From the NCBI GenBank assembly GCA_037953745.1, contig JBAKBP010003189.1:1-64000 (forward strand): a stretch of DNA of 64,000 bases. Reading direction: 5' to 3'. The DNA comes from Lithodes maja. Lineage: Eukaryota > Arthropoda > Malacostraca > Decapoda > Lithodidae. The notes below the pieces were generated by a model, which was given only the letters and a program-made list of their open reading frames with translations, was not told the origin of the DNA and ran no database searches. This document shows, one piece after another, positions 1 through 10,917 of the stretch. The position numbers were made by a program, and so were the translations under genes. Numbering within the stretch: the first letter of the stretch is position 1; every line of letters begins with the position of its first letter.

Positions 1-2962
1 CTTGTGGAGATTCCGTCCTGGTGTGGTGCGACTTGGAGACTGACGGAGGTGGCTGGACTGTCTTCCTCAACCGTCAGGAAGCCGACCCTCAGGAGAACTT
101 TAACAGGACTTGGGACGACTACAAGTTGGCTTTGGTAACCCCAACAAGGAGTACTGGTTAGGTAACGATATAGGATTATAGGTTACTGTATATCTGTTCC
201 TTTACTTACTACCCATGTAACATAATATTTTAAAAATAGTTTTATAATTAGTCCTGAACTAAATGTCTAGTATTCAATTGTTCTCTTAATCCTTTGAGAC
301 TTATTTTTTCTTATTTTTAAGGTAACGAGGTTCTTCACGTAATGACTAACACCCGGACTTACACCATGCGTCTGGACCTTGATATGGCCTCCGGTGGAAC
401 GAATTATGCCATTCAAGATCAAGTTATTATCAGAGACGAGGAGAACAGGTAACCTCACAATTAGTATTTTAAGAATAGATGTTTGGAGAACAAAATTTTG
501 CTCCCTTTAGCAATATACACACACAAAATATTTATCATTCCACGCTCACTTCGAGTAATGATGATTGGTAACAAACAAAAATATTTCAATTTCGATAACC
601 ACTATAAATTCTGAATATAGAGAGTCAAACATTTCATCAGCAGCAACACTACGATTTACTGCATAATTATATGGCAATATAATTTCCCTCTGCTGATTGT
701 GGCAACGCTTCTTTATTATTTTATTTACGGACTGTATTGAAACAGCTAAACCATTGCATGTAATAATTTTACAGTAGGTTCTGTGCAGTCACTCAGTGAA
801 TGCCAGTGAGCTACATCATGTACTTTAATCCCCCCCCCCCCCCCCCCCCCAGACAGATTATATTAACTTACTTACGGGTTGGCAGAGCGCCCGGTATTTC
901 CCCCACAACAGTCCTTCTCACACTGAGGGACCGTTAGAAGTCGGAGGAATTTTGGGTTGCCATCAACCGACAGATTATGATCTAACTTGCCTAACTTACT
1001 GAGCTCAAAATGACGCAAAAGCGTCATACAACTTATTATTGAGCTATTTCACTAAGTTCATATGATACTTTTGGGCGAAACCGCCATATGACGCGATCGC
1101 GTCATATGAGACGGAGAGGGTTAAAGTAATTGTTTTAGGTCACCATGATTAACATATGTAAACAATTTGAATATGGTTGTAGAGAACTGATACAGTGAGA
1201 ATTGCATTCATAATTTATTCAACGAAAGTGTTCAAAATGGTGTTATGGCTACAAGGCTAAATATAATAAAGATTAAATCTGTTCAATAAAGTGGATAATG
1301 GTAAAATGTCAAACAAAATAAGTTCAACTGCTACATAACAGTATACACTAGTATACAGTTAATTGATCTCTCTACCTGACTCGTATTATTGAAACAACAA
1401 CTATCAACACATCCACTACTACGGTTACTAATATCCGAGGACGCTTTTTCACTTTATTCTCGTTGACATTATACAATTGTACTTAGGTTTGGAAACCCCT
1501 TTAGAAAACAATGAGGTCCAATTTATTTCAAATAATAGGCTACTTTGGCACCCAAAACTCTTTCGAAAACTTGATTTGATTAACAAGTCAGCAGAATAAA
1601 CATAACAAAACGCACACTCGTGTGTTGAAAGGGTTATTACTAATAATAATAGTAAAAAGTATTGTATCTGCAGGTATGAAATAGACTTGCTCGGGAGTCG
1701 TCATACGACCTCTGTTACCGCTAACACCTTCAGCCAACTGGACGGCAAAGACTTCACCACCTTTGACCGAGATCAGGATTCTACATCAAGTAGTAAGCAA
1801 ATTAAAATGGATGTAGGGTACAATAATTGTAAACAATTGCTCTCGTTGTTATAAGGACTCAATAGTTTGCTTAAAATGTTACCGAATCGCCTATATGTAG
1901 TGCAAATATATATACAATTAAACTGTTTTCTCTGTATTAATTTCTTTATAATTATACACACTATATTGAAGCAGCTATGATCTCTAACTCCGCATACACT
2001 ATTGCTAGAAGACTTCAAATATATTCAATGGATAGGTCAAGATTATTCGTTCATACCCATATTCCAGTTAATTAAAGTATTTATGCATGTTCCATTTGAA
2101 ATGGCAAGATAGGGAATGAGTCCTGAACGTCATCAGGTAATGCAGTTTTAGGACAACCATAGACAACAGTAGATCTACTGTAGTCTATGGGACAACATAT
2201 AATGAACTGTATACGAATAAAATACCCATTGAGCATGCTAATGAAAATTAATTTATGCATCTTATATTTGAATGTGTATTTATTATCCCCTAATAATTAG
2301 GCTGCGACTATGTAGTATTTTTTTGGAATACATGTCTGCCAAACTGAGTTTTGATTTGCAACAACAAAACCTGCTACCACTCAGCTTCCTAAAGATTGCA
2401 GTATATTTAGATTTAGTTCATTCATTAATAAGTCGAAATTCACGTAGGTAACGTTTATTTATGAATCTAGCCTTGCATTATTTGATGGCTTGAAGTATTT
2501 AGGTATAGAAAGACCTGTTCAAACCATCGAACCCCTCATTAACATGATCATTGCTATACCGTACTCTATTAGGCCGGTCAAAAATAAAATGTGTACCAGT
2601 CTTATGTATTCTGTTGAAGTTTGCATTATCATATGGCTGTGTTAATAGTTGAATTTATAAATGTTATATTACGAGTTGTTCTTTTATTTTCTGATCGAAT
2701 TACTAACTTAACACTTTGTTTATCATGATTATTAGGCAACTGCGCGGTTATACATGGAGGAGGGTTTTGGTACTCAACCTGCGTCTACTTCAGCCCCACC
2801 AAGGCAGGCTTCAACCACACCCTGGAATTGAGTTTATACAGTAACACCAAGGTTCAGGTGACACAGCTCCAGCTCAAGCTCAGGCCTCAGATGTGTGACT
2901 CTACCTTCAAGACCATCAAACTCAAGGACCTCGGCTGTGAATGTGACCTTCGACGCCGCTAA
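1..2962 (+). CDS. Fibrinogen-related domain protein (ficolin/tachylectin type), 3' part of a multi-exon gene
   Basis: Four exons can be read: 1-161, 322-448, 1674-1792 and 2736-2962, stopping at TAA 2960-2962. All three introns are GT-AG and join in phase. Exon 1 encodes the VWCDLETDGGGWTVFLNR block and a DYKL...PNKEYWLG segment. Exon 2 encodes NEVLHVMTN and RLDLDMASGG. Exon 3 ends in SQLDGKDFTTFDRDQD, the usual calcium-site region. Exon 4 encodes NCAVIHGGGFWYSTC, the conserved C-terminal loop that helps form the ligand pocket. Such proteins are usually secreted sugar- or acetyl-group-binding lectins of invertebrate immunity. The 5' exons lie outside the window. Two oddities are seen: exon 1 has lost one base near 129-130, shifting the frame between DYKL and the FGNPNKEYW block, and the protein runs about 20 residues past the usual KLRP end, finishing GCECDLRRR. 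It is either a recent pseudogene or an assembly error. Confidence 0.85.
830..850 (+). repeat. Poly-C homopolymer
   Basis: An uninterrupted run of 21 C in the intron. Long C/G runs recur in this window (for example 6281-6296 and 20398-20414) and may be miscounted in the assembly. Confidence 0.95.
863..1124 (+). mobile_element. Probable TTAA-flanked non-autonomous element (family G)
   Basis: The segment runs from TTAA at 863 to TTAA at 1121. Read inward from the right end it starts TTAACCCTCTCCG, like the TTAACCC ends of the other TTAA elements here. Just inside that end is a perfect 24-base palindrome at 1085-1108 built on GACGCGATCGCGTC, with a second hairpin-like GACGCAAAAGCGTC at about 1011-1024. 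No ORF is present. There is a single copy and no empty site in the window, so the boundaries are inferred. Confidence 0.45.
1793..2735 (+). other. Intron 3 of the fibrinogen-related gene
   Basis: AT-rich noncoding sequence from GTAAGC at 1793 to ATTAG at 2735. No repeat family seen elsewhere in the window is recognised inside it. Confidence 0.75.
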
Positions 2963-3619
2963 ATGAGCAATACATTTTGTCCACAAAACCACATATTCCG
3001 TTTTGTGTTGGGGGTTGTTAGTTTTCATTGGTTTATCTTAATGTTCCTCATCTAATCTTCCTAGTCTTGCGACCAATCGATTACATAGACATCTCCCTGT
3101 CCCTTGGAAATCTCTCCCTCTACTAGCTATATGCAGGTATGGGTTCTTCAGATTCACACATTCTTTCAATTTATCTCTTTCTACATAGGCATAGCTCTCC
3201 TCCATTTTAACATGCAGCTCTGTCGACGTATATTCCATTTATACCAGAGTCTGATCAACTATCTGCCATAAATTGGACCCTGCTTATACTATTCGTAATA
3301 AGGGACAAGTCTACTATGTACTGTCCAAAGGCTTTCAAAGTAGGACCAGCATACTTCTATTCACTTTCCTGGAGGTTGCGCAACGTTTCTTGTAAGTGCA
3401 TTCCACTAAACCAGTCAATATATAATAACGAACATTAAATAGCTTAGATTTAGAATCAATCATAACCCGATCATTATTTCCTTACTATCCTCATAAAACA
3501 TGAATAGGCAACTAAGATAAAATGGGGTATCATACAACTTAAATAATAATAAAAAAATATCTACAAACTGCATTTGTGGACATCACCACTTCTGATTGTC
3601 ACCCCTCGATATATCAATA
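2963..3619. other. Downstream flank, no gene recognised
   Basis: AT-rich sequence after the fibrinogen stop codon. Nothing with coding, RNA or repeat character could be supported. Confidence 0.5.
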
Positions 3620-4015
3620 ATTTATCCATATGCGCCTATTTTACTTTTAATATGAACATATGAACATTGAAAAGCAATAAAATAAATGGTAACAGCCTTT
3701 GGCTTGTGAAAATTTTATATTTTAGCCCCGCGGTCGTAATCTGAACCAGACCGGCAAGACAGACACACCCTCCCTCTCTCGTGTCTGGCATGGAACCGAG
3801 AGACAAGGGGATGTCTCAGACTGGCTTAGAGGGTCAGAGATACACTCCCCCCTCTCCCCTAGTCGTCCTCGTATAAATATTGGGAATAATTGGGAAAATA
3901 CCGGATAATTGAGGATAGGGGAAAGGGGGGAGGGGGCACATGTGAAGATGTGATAGGAGGTATGGAGGGGAATGATCTCATTTAATCACATATTGCTTTG
4001 TGTTGAGTGCCAGTG
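3620..4015 (-). mobile_element. Diverged copy of the C/D TTAA-element family
   Basis: Read on the minus strand it shares blocks with the elements at 18611, 19287, 22662 and 38579. These are a pyrimidine-rich tract resembling ATTCCCCTCCATACCTCNTATCAC, then TCAATTATC, then a GTCTxxGCC stretch, and the block AAAATAGGCGCATATGGATAA (here 3626-3646 on the complement). The edges are unclear. Confidence 0.4.
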
Positions 4016-4799
4016 GGGTGTTTTGAAAGGCATTTTTTATGCTTAAACTCTAAAATCACTTCACCCAGAGTTGCTTCGAATCTTCACTAAGGAAAGATCC
4101 GTGATCCCAACTTTTCATGTTGTTAATAAGACGGTATATCCAGGCAAATATCCAAGATCATAGCTGCCATAATGTTCCCACTCTACCAACATATTATCCT
4201 GATGTGTAGTACTCACAGTCGAACTACTTACCACATCATCTTGGGGCCGACTTGATGAATCAGGTATGTATTTCCTGAAATCCTGTGGCCATTTAGTTGG
4301 AGAAGTAAGCCATGTGGGTATATATAAATTCCCCACAATAATCATTGTTGTCAAATATCGATACCATCATCATATTGTTTGATCATGTATAATCTAACAG
4401 ACCTATGTATGTTCGTATTTTGTTAAGTAAAATATTACAATATCTACACTGTCAGAATACCTAGATTTAATTAAAACTGAAGTCTTGTTAAAGGTGGATA
4501 TGCTGGCAACTGTACTTCATCTTGATGTAGCCCAGTCAGCTGTGAAAGGTACAACGATTTAACCAATTAATTTGTATGTAAGTACTGTATATTATTGAGC
4601 ACATAATAAATATCTTGATATTGATATATTAAAATAATGTTTAATTTACTTTATTTCGAAATTGAATATACAACCCAAAGTATATAATACTTTTATTTTT
4701 AAATAAGTCTTTCAATTAAGATAGATAGGTTTATATATATTTCCAAAACAAAGTTAAATATATATCTAACGTTTGCAAATTGTTATTAACATATTATAT
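4016..4799. other. No gene recognised
   Basis: AT-rich intergenic sequence. A 79-codon open frame on the minus strand (4115-4354) matches no family I recognise and is treated as chance. Confidence 0.4.
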
Positions 4800-5974
4800 C
4801 AACGTATGTCAACAACTGTAATAATAATAACCATCATAAACACATACATCCCTCCCCAAACATCCCCTACAGTACCAAATGAATACAGACCACACTTACA
4901 ACACACCACAAACACCCCACACATCATCCTGGGTGGTGACTTTAACGCCAAGACGTCGGCCTGGTTTGTCGACAACCCCGACACAGACAGAGGGCTGGTA
5001 CTACAAAACCAAACCGATAACCTCATCATCCTTAACGCCATCCATCAACATACCCATATTCCTCACCAAGAATGCATCATCTCATAGACATCACCTTTTG
5101 CTCCCCAGAACTCGCCCCCACAACATCCTGGAGAGTGGTCAGAACCTTAGGCTCTGACCACCTCCCGATCATTATCACCACCAAAACCAGACTCACCCCA
5201 GCTAGCCAGAAACACACATACACCAATTATAAAAGAGCTAACTGGGAAACATTCACAAATGAGACAGAACAACACTTCACAACTCTAAACAGTACACCCA
5301 TCACTAACATCAACAATGCTGTACACATACTCAATAAAACTATCCAAAATGCTGACAAGAAACACATTCCAAGAGGTAACAGAAAAAGACACAACCCCAA
5401 CTTCACACCAGAAATTCAAAACCTCATCAGACAACGCGACATACTGAAACACTCCCCAGCACCCCACACACAAGACATCACACAACAAATTCAAGCACTC
5501 AACACCCAAACTAACAACAAAATACAAGAACAACAAAAACTAAATTGGAATAACTTCCTACAAACACTTGATCACAAAACAAACCCCAAAAAACTCTGCA
5601 TCACACTTTCCAACAGCAACACAACACAATCACATGCTGCAATCACAACAACAGACGCTACTCCTTCATGTAAACAACAAGCAAACACTCTCATCAATCA
5701 CTTCTCACATGTCAGCCACCTAAAACCTCACAAAGACGACCGACGTGTCATCCGACGTAAGAGACAATTCCCCACAGACCCTGACTATACACCCTTCACC
5801 AATCACCAGACAAAGCATATCATCAACAATCTCAAGCACTCACCCGCCTGTGGCCTAGACAACATAAGCAACATACACCTCAGACACCTGGGACCACAAG
5901 GCATACAAGCACTCACTAACATATCAAACTACAGCTATTCACACAACACAATACCAGACATTTGGAAGCATGGT
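4800..5974 (+). pseudogene. 5'-truncated LINE: endonuclease and start of reverse transcriptase (5' half of a split element)
   Basis: This is the left half of a non-LTR retrotransposon protein. An APE-type endonuclease is read from about 4840: TYIPP, then ILGGDFNAK with the catalytic D and N, then LTFCSPEL-like and LGSDHLPI with the terminal SDH motif near 5150. The frame shifts near 5065-5090. From 5072 one frame continues through the linker to the start of the reverse transcriptase, including KHSPACGLDNI and the last readable residues IPDIWKHG at 5974, where the DIRS element begins. The same frame resumes at 14637 with IITFPKPNKDP. Codons are strongly A/C-rich. The 5' end is truncated inside the endonuclease. 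The 3' half has an RNA-binding-type CxxC...H...C finger and an (AAC)n tail, which suggests the I/Jockey assemblage, but clade assignment is uncertain. Confidence 0.85.
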
Positions 5975-6918
5975 ATTTGTTAGTAGTCTTGGCAAATCCA
6001 ACGTCAAGGCTATTAACCTAATTGCAATGACGACTTGTCTATTTTGACTGCTATGTCGTCATTCCAACCGCGGTTTAAAAAGAAAACGTCTAGAGTCTAC
6101 TCCTTATCTTGCTCTAGGAGACGTTGTACATTAACCCGTTGAGCCCCGGCTAGTTATAATATTTTGTTCACCCCAGTCCCAAGCCATTTTCACTTCTTTT
6201 TTTTGTTTGCTAAAATGGAAGACAAGGATGAGAAATGAAAAAAAAAAAAAAAAAAAAAATCACCTCGGACATTTTTTTTTTGGGGGGGGGGGGGGGAGCC
6301 AAAATGGAAGAGAATGGTGATAAATTAAGAAAAACAAAAAAATCATTTCGGTCATTTGGGGGGCGGGGGTCGAAAGTTCGTCTCCCCCGCATGACCACCC
6401 GCCCGGGAGCACTAGGGTAAAAACTGAGTATGGCATTGCACGGCATACATCCTAAGGAGTGTCTCGCATAAATCTCAAGCCTCTAGCTCCCATACGACCG
6501 GAGTAATGAAGGTTCAAAGTGGCGGTGAACTAAGGGTGTAAAGTATCCCCACTAAGCCCACCACCACCAGACGCGCGGCTGTCTCGGCCCGCTCACACCT
6601 ACTGGCCCGGCTCCCACACACACTACGGTACTTCCCCCTCCTATTCTCCCGCCATTTCCTACCTTACGAGCCACGTAAGTGTTTTCTATATGTCGGACGC
6701 ACGTGATGCGTCGCTGGGAGTTGGTGATCAAACACTGCCGACGCATCACGTGCGACGCTGGGTCTCACTGGGTTAACCAAAACTACCACCAAAGGTGAAA
6801 AAAGCATAGAAGAGAAGAAAAAGGGGTTTACCTTAGTTACCGCTTAAGGCCCATCCCGTGTTCCGTCATGTGCAGATCCCTGTCGAACGTGCGCATGAGC
6901 GACCCTCTCTTGTTATCA
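5975..6918 (+). repeat. Left inverted terminal repeat of DIRS copy 1 (interrupted)
   Basis: Begins ATTTGTTAGTAGTCTTGG and is the reverse complement of 14289-14580. About 300 bp belong to the repeat; the remainder is the TTAA element at 6131-6776. The repeat ends near CTTGTTATCA at 6918. Confidence 0.9.
6131..6776 (+). mobile_element. TTAA-flanked non-autonomous element, family A, copy 1
   Basis: A piggyBac-type MITE. The target duplication is proved by comparison: the other DIRS copy reads GTACATTAACCAAAAC without a break at about 24319-24334, while here the TTAA is duplicated on both sides of 638 bp. The ends are CCCGTTGAGCCCC and the complement of GTCTCACTGGG, so they are only partly inverted. 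A 15-bp perfect inverted repeat, GCACGTGATGCGTCG (6699-6713) with 6739-6753, sits near the right end. No ORF is present, so movement would need a transposase supplied in trans. The copy at 20250-20925 is nearly identical, which implies recent activity. Confidence 0.92.
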
Positions 6919-8611
6919 TTTTTCACGCGCCTCCATTGATTGAGTCCGCTTTTGTTGTGCTCCTTTAATTCACCCTGTTTAGGTTCGTTTTCGGCTTATC
7001 TGGCCTTCTTTTTTTGTGAGACAGATGTTACGTGATCTAGGGCACACATAAATGGGCTCCCTAAGTGTGTATAATGGAGACGCGTGTGGAAATAACCTAC
7101 CGAAGGTACGGGGGCGCCTGGCGTGCCTCGTATATGTTTTTCATTCTTTCTCTTTTCATATTCTTTTTTCCTGTTATTCTGGGCATAGTTTAGCTTTTAG
7201 CTTATTTTAGCCTAGCTCATTTTCTCATTCAGGAATTGCTATGCCCCTATGAGTTTTCAATTTTTCATAACCTAAGGTGTAACGTTTGGTAAACAATCTG
7301 AGATTTTGATGGTGGCGGTGCTGTTTGTAGAGTTTGTGTCGGCCGCATTATAGCGTTATTACCGAGTCCCCCCTTTCGAGCCTTCACTGTGTCTCAAGGG
7401 CCTGGGCGACAGGTGGTTCGTGATATTCCAGGGGTACCACAGGGGGGCCCCTACTTCACACCACAGGTTTTTTTCGCCCCTGACACATTCTCTGCTCACG
7501 GCTAGGCCTCCCTTTTTCTCACCAGTTTCGTTTACTGTTTTTTTGTTTTCCCTTCATGTTTCACCTCCATCATTTCATAGTTTTTTGCCCAATCCAGGGG
7601 GGCCCCTGTTTGTGCGAAACCACCCTCCCAGCCACTTCTCCTCATGGGCTTTGCTCTATCTCTGTGGGTTGGGTGGTTCCTGGGGGATGTGCCTCCTCTC
7701 CCCTGGTGTGTCTTCCTTGCCTCTCCCTTTACCGGTTGAGTTAGGATCATATATCAAGGAAGACACTGCTCAGCTTGATGGCCATCCACGCTTGGAGTTC
7801 ATAAGGAGATGACGCATTTTTGTGGCCTTTTTTGGTATTCCCTAGACGCTCCTCTCGCTTTTTCGGCGCTGGACCATCTCGGCCGGTCCCGCAAATTTGC
7901 GGGAGCTCGATTCGGTCCTCTGGGACGTTTCGGCTCCCCGCAAATTTGCGGAGATCGCTGGGAGGGGTCCCGCAGATTTGCGGGAGGGTTGTGTCGGTAC
8001 AGTTATGCCTCAATAGGCCCGCAAATTTACGGAAATAGTTGGTTTTCACTGTTGACCTTTTTTAGGTCATCTTGTTACCTGAAACTATATTGGTGTGTGC
8101 ACTTTACTGGTGTTATAGGCCCTGCATGTAAGATGTTGAGTGGTGGTTAACACTTTCTCCATCTTTGCAGGTTCTGCTAGTGCTCTTCCACTTCGCCCGC
8201 CCTACTCACCTACCTCTGTGCTCCTGGTTTAGGGTGAGTACGGATACCGGTTTGCATGTGTGTTCCTGTTTCCCCATGCTCATTCCCTGGTTCTTATTGG
8301 ACATTCTCTGCACTTTCTCCGTCGACGTGCTGATATTGGTGTGTGTTCTTCCAGTGCAGGTAGGATGCCTTGCTTTCGCCATGGTTGTAGCTCCCCGTGC
8401 TTGGAGTGCCACAAGTCCTGCTTGCGCCACTTGCAATGTGTGTCCTCTACGGCCTACCTTCCTGCTCTGTGTGGCCCGTGTCTGGCCCTGGTGGGTGTGG
8501 TGAACCATAGCCCTAGTTCCTCAGCGGCGGCAGTGGCCTCTGCTTCCCTTCAGTCGGTGTGGGCGATAGTCTCCCACCACATTAGGACTGTGGGCCACCG
8601 TTCCCCGGCCT
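6919..8611 (+). other. 5' untranslated region of DIRS copy 1
   Basis: Lies between the left terminal repeat and the gag-like frame. It contains the palindrome cluster at 7888-8032 and an imperfect TGACC...GGTCA inverted pair at about 8052-8068. GTAAGATG at about 8129 and TTTCTCCATCTTTGCAG ending near 8170 look like splice sites, but the implied intron would be only about 43 nt. The first few hundred bases are almost identical to copy 2. Confidence 0.55.
7888..8032. promoter_or_regulatory. Cluster of four CCGCAAATTTGCGG palindromes
   Basis: Palindromes lie at 7888-7903 (16-bp perfect), 7938-7951, 7969-7984 (one central change) and 8018-8032 (one change). Their GCAAATTTGC cores start at 7891, 7940, 7972 and 8021, giving spacings of 49, 32 and 49. 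The same array occurs in the second DIRS copy at 25441-25584. It is a good candidate for a dimeric protein-binding array or for RNA hairpins upstream of the element's genes; the function is unknown. Confidence 0.6.
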
Positions 8612-9737
8612 TTGTTGACGACCGGATCCGCGTCGCCCTGGGTATCCCTGACCCGACTGAAGGCCGTTCACCTGGCCCTCTCCCCTGGGTCCCGCAGCCG
8701 GTCGTCACATCGTCGGGGGGATCCCCAGCTCCGTCCACGCTCTCGCTCGCCTCATCGCCCGTCCTCTACTGCCCCTCGTCGTCCTCCTGATCGCCTTGCC
8801 GCCGCCCGTTGCCCTCGTCATGGTTCTCGCCCTGAGGCCGGGGTTAGCGGCTCTGCCCCTGTGCGCCCTCCCCTGGCCTCTACGGATAGGGGCTCTACTC
8901 CCTTCCGCCCGCTTCCCCAGCCCAGACGACATCCTCTTACGTTGTCCTCTCCGCGTGCGGGTATTCATGCTGTAGCTGGCCCTCTACTCCCTCCTCCTAC
9001 ACTGTCCAGGAGGGTCCGCCAGGATGTAGTTGCTTCTCCTCCTCCTACTTCACCTGCTTCAATGCCTATTCTTCCTTCACGGTCTCGTCCCACGGTGGAG
9101 GTCCCTCCCTCCTCCGCCTCGGTGTCGGGCCGCCCTGTTATCTCAGCCCCGAGGATCCTTGCTCTATTTCCCCCCGCGGCTCCTTCTGACCTCCTTTCAC
9201 CCGACCAGCCTTCCCACTCCTCCTCCTTCTTCTCTCCCTGACCTTCACTTACCATCTCGCTAGGGGGATACCCCTACTCTTGGCTCGGTGGGGTTTAGCG
9301 AAGTTTCGGGGTCCCCTTTCTCAGGGGCTGACATGTCACTGGAAGAGGGGGATGGTGCTGTTTCCCCCTCGGGCGTTCGTGGTCGGGGACGAGTCCCTCA
9401 GCGGCGACACGACCGTCGTCGCTCACCTTCCTTGGGCCGCGACGCTGCTGGTTCGTGTCGTGAGTCTCGCCCCTGCGGGCCGACCAATCTTGGGGGGGGG
9501 GGGTCGCCTCTCTCGGATCGATTGTCGGCTATGCAGGGGTGGGTTGTGTCACGCATCGACGGGCGCTTGGAGTCGATGCAAGACTCCCTCTTATCGCGCT
9601 TCTTGGCGGTGACACACCCTCAGCGCCTCACCCTACCTACCCCTGCTACGGTCCCCCTCCCTTCTGCAGGCCTACGCTCTGGTCAGACTTCAGCCACTGG
9701 GACATCCTTCAGGATGTTCATTCCCTGGCTGTGTTGA
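8612..9737 (+). pseudogene. DIRS copy 1 gag-like (ORF1) region
   Basis: A proline-, serine- and arginine-rich frame (8612-9241) changes frame into 9288-9737, which contains SPFSGADMSLEEGDGAVSP and then LSDRLSAMQGWVVSRIDGRLESMQDSLLSRFLAV-type sequence, a probable amphipathic coiled coil. Position and composition fit the first ORF of DIRS-like elements, thought to be a gag-like RNA-binding or structural protein. No zinc knuckle is visible. The equivalent block in copy 2 is at 25990-27170, also broken by frameshifts. Assignment as gag rests on position, not on a recognised domain. Confidence 0.5.
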
Positions 9738-10917
9738 CGGGGCTGTCCTCCTATGGGACAGGTTTGTGCGACGACGGTACGCCTGGCTTAGCCATCATGC
9801 TCGGTCGCCCTCTCCCATTGGGGGCCTGGTTTGCTGGCCTTCGACTTCGCCAACCGATCCGTCGACGGCTCTCCTTCAGTCCCTCCCCCGGAGTCATCCC
9901 TGCTTTTGCCTCCTCTTGTGTCTGTCGGCGGGTTGGACGGAACGTTCTGGTCCTGGATGCGCGCACCCGTTCTTGAACTTTGTTCTATTGCTGCCCCGTT
10001 CTTCTCTCACCCAGATGCGTCCTCTGTCGACAAGGATTTTCCCTTGCAACGGTGGGTGACGAACTTATTCTCTTGTCTTTTCGGTTCCCTCCAGACATCT
10101 GTTCACCACCTGTGGCTTCTCGAGGCGTCTGCACCAGGCGATCTTCGCGAGGATTTGGACCGCGTTCGGCGGATCCACCTTCGGCTCGCGGTGTCTTTGG
10201 TTCCCGAGCTGAAGGCGGTTTTGTGAGTGGCGACTCGGCAACGCCGGACGGTACGGTCCTCGTTCTGCCGGACGACCCCCTTGGATATTCGTCAGGGTTT
10301 GTTGTACTCTGCTCTATATACGTCGGGGCTTTTTTGCGCAGGATGCTTGGGAACGCTACGCTTCTCTGTCGGCGGACCCTGCTTACGACACGCAACGACG
10401 CGCTGTGTCGTTGCGGACCCTGCTTACGACACGCACCGACGCGCTGTGTCGCGAGCGGGGTCTTCTCAGTCCCGTCCTTCTGCCGGTCCTCTTCGGGGTG
10501 CTGCTGCAAGTGCTGCCGCCATGCACGGGCGCAGGACAGGGTCGTTGCAGGCCAGTGCGTTGGTTCCGCCTCGCACTTCTGTTCTTGCCCCCTTTCATCC
10601 CCGCCGTGTCGGGGCTGGCCGGCCTTCCACTTCCGGCCGCCCTTCGACGGGGTCAGCCCCGCAACGGCCAGGGGTTGGGGTGGCCCGCCCTTTTCGACGA
10701 AGTTAGGGGGGGGGGGGCGTTCAACGTGGCGCTCATGACCGCAAGGACCGTACCGGGGGTACCTCCACGTCAAAACAATGTGTAGGTTCTCCGGGTCGGT
10801 CTCCTTGTTCTCCTTCTCACCTAGCCGCCCGGGTCGCTCCCCTCCTCTCGGGAGCTCCCACAGGTTGTTTTCGCCCTTGCGCCCCTCGATGGCCACGAGG
10901 GACGTGGGGCCGGCTGA

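Larger units (their letters stand above)
449..1673 (+). other. Intron 2 of the fibrinogen-related gene
   Basis: Noncoding intron beginning GTAACC after AACAG and ending TCTGCAG. It holds a run of 21 C at 830-850 and a probable TTAA-flanked element at 863-1124. No other coding potential is seen. Confidence 0.75.

Noticed and set aside
6281..6296. Long A and G homopolymers as a possible functional switch
   Set aside because: They lie inside a MITE and vary in length between the two copies, as expected for ordinary homopolymer slippage or assembly error.
8129..8171. A 43-nt intron in the DIRS 5' region
   Set aside because: The splice-like sites are good and conserved in both copies, but the length is below usual arthropod introns and no coding frame needs it.
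9985..10896. 303-codon open frame on the minus strand of DIRS copy 1
   Set aside because: It is opposite the DIRS coding strand, has no recognisable domain, and is open only because the coding strand is poor in A, which removes stop codons on the complement.
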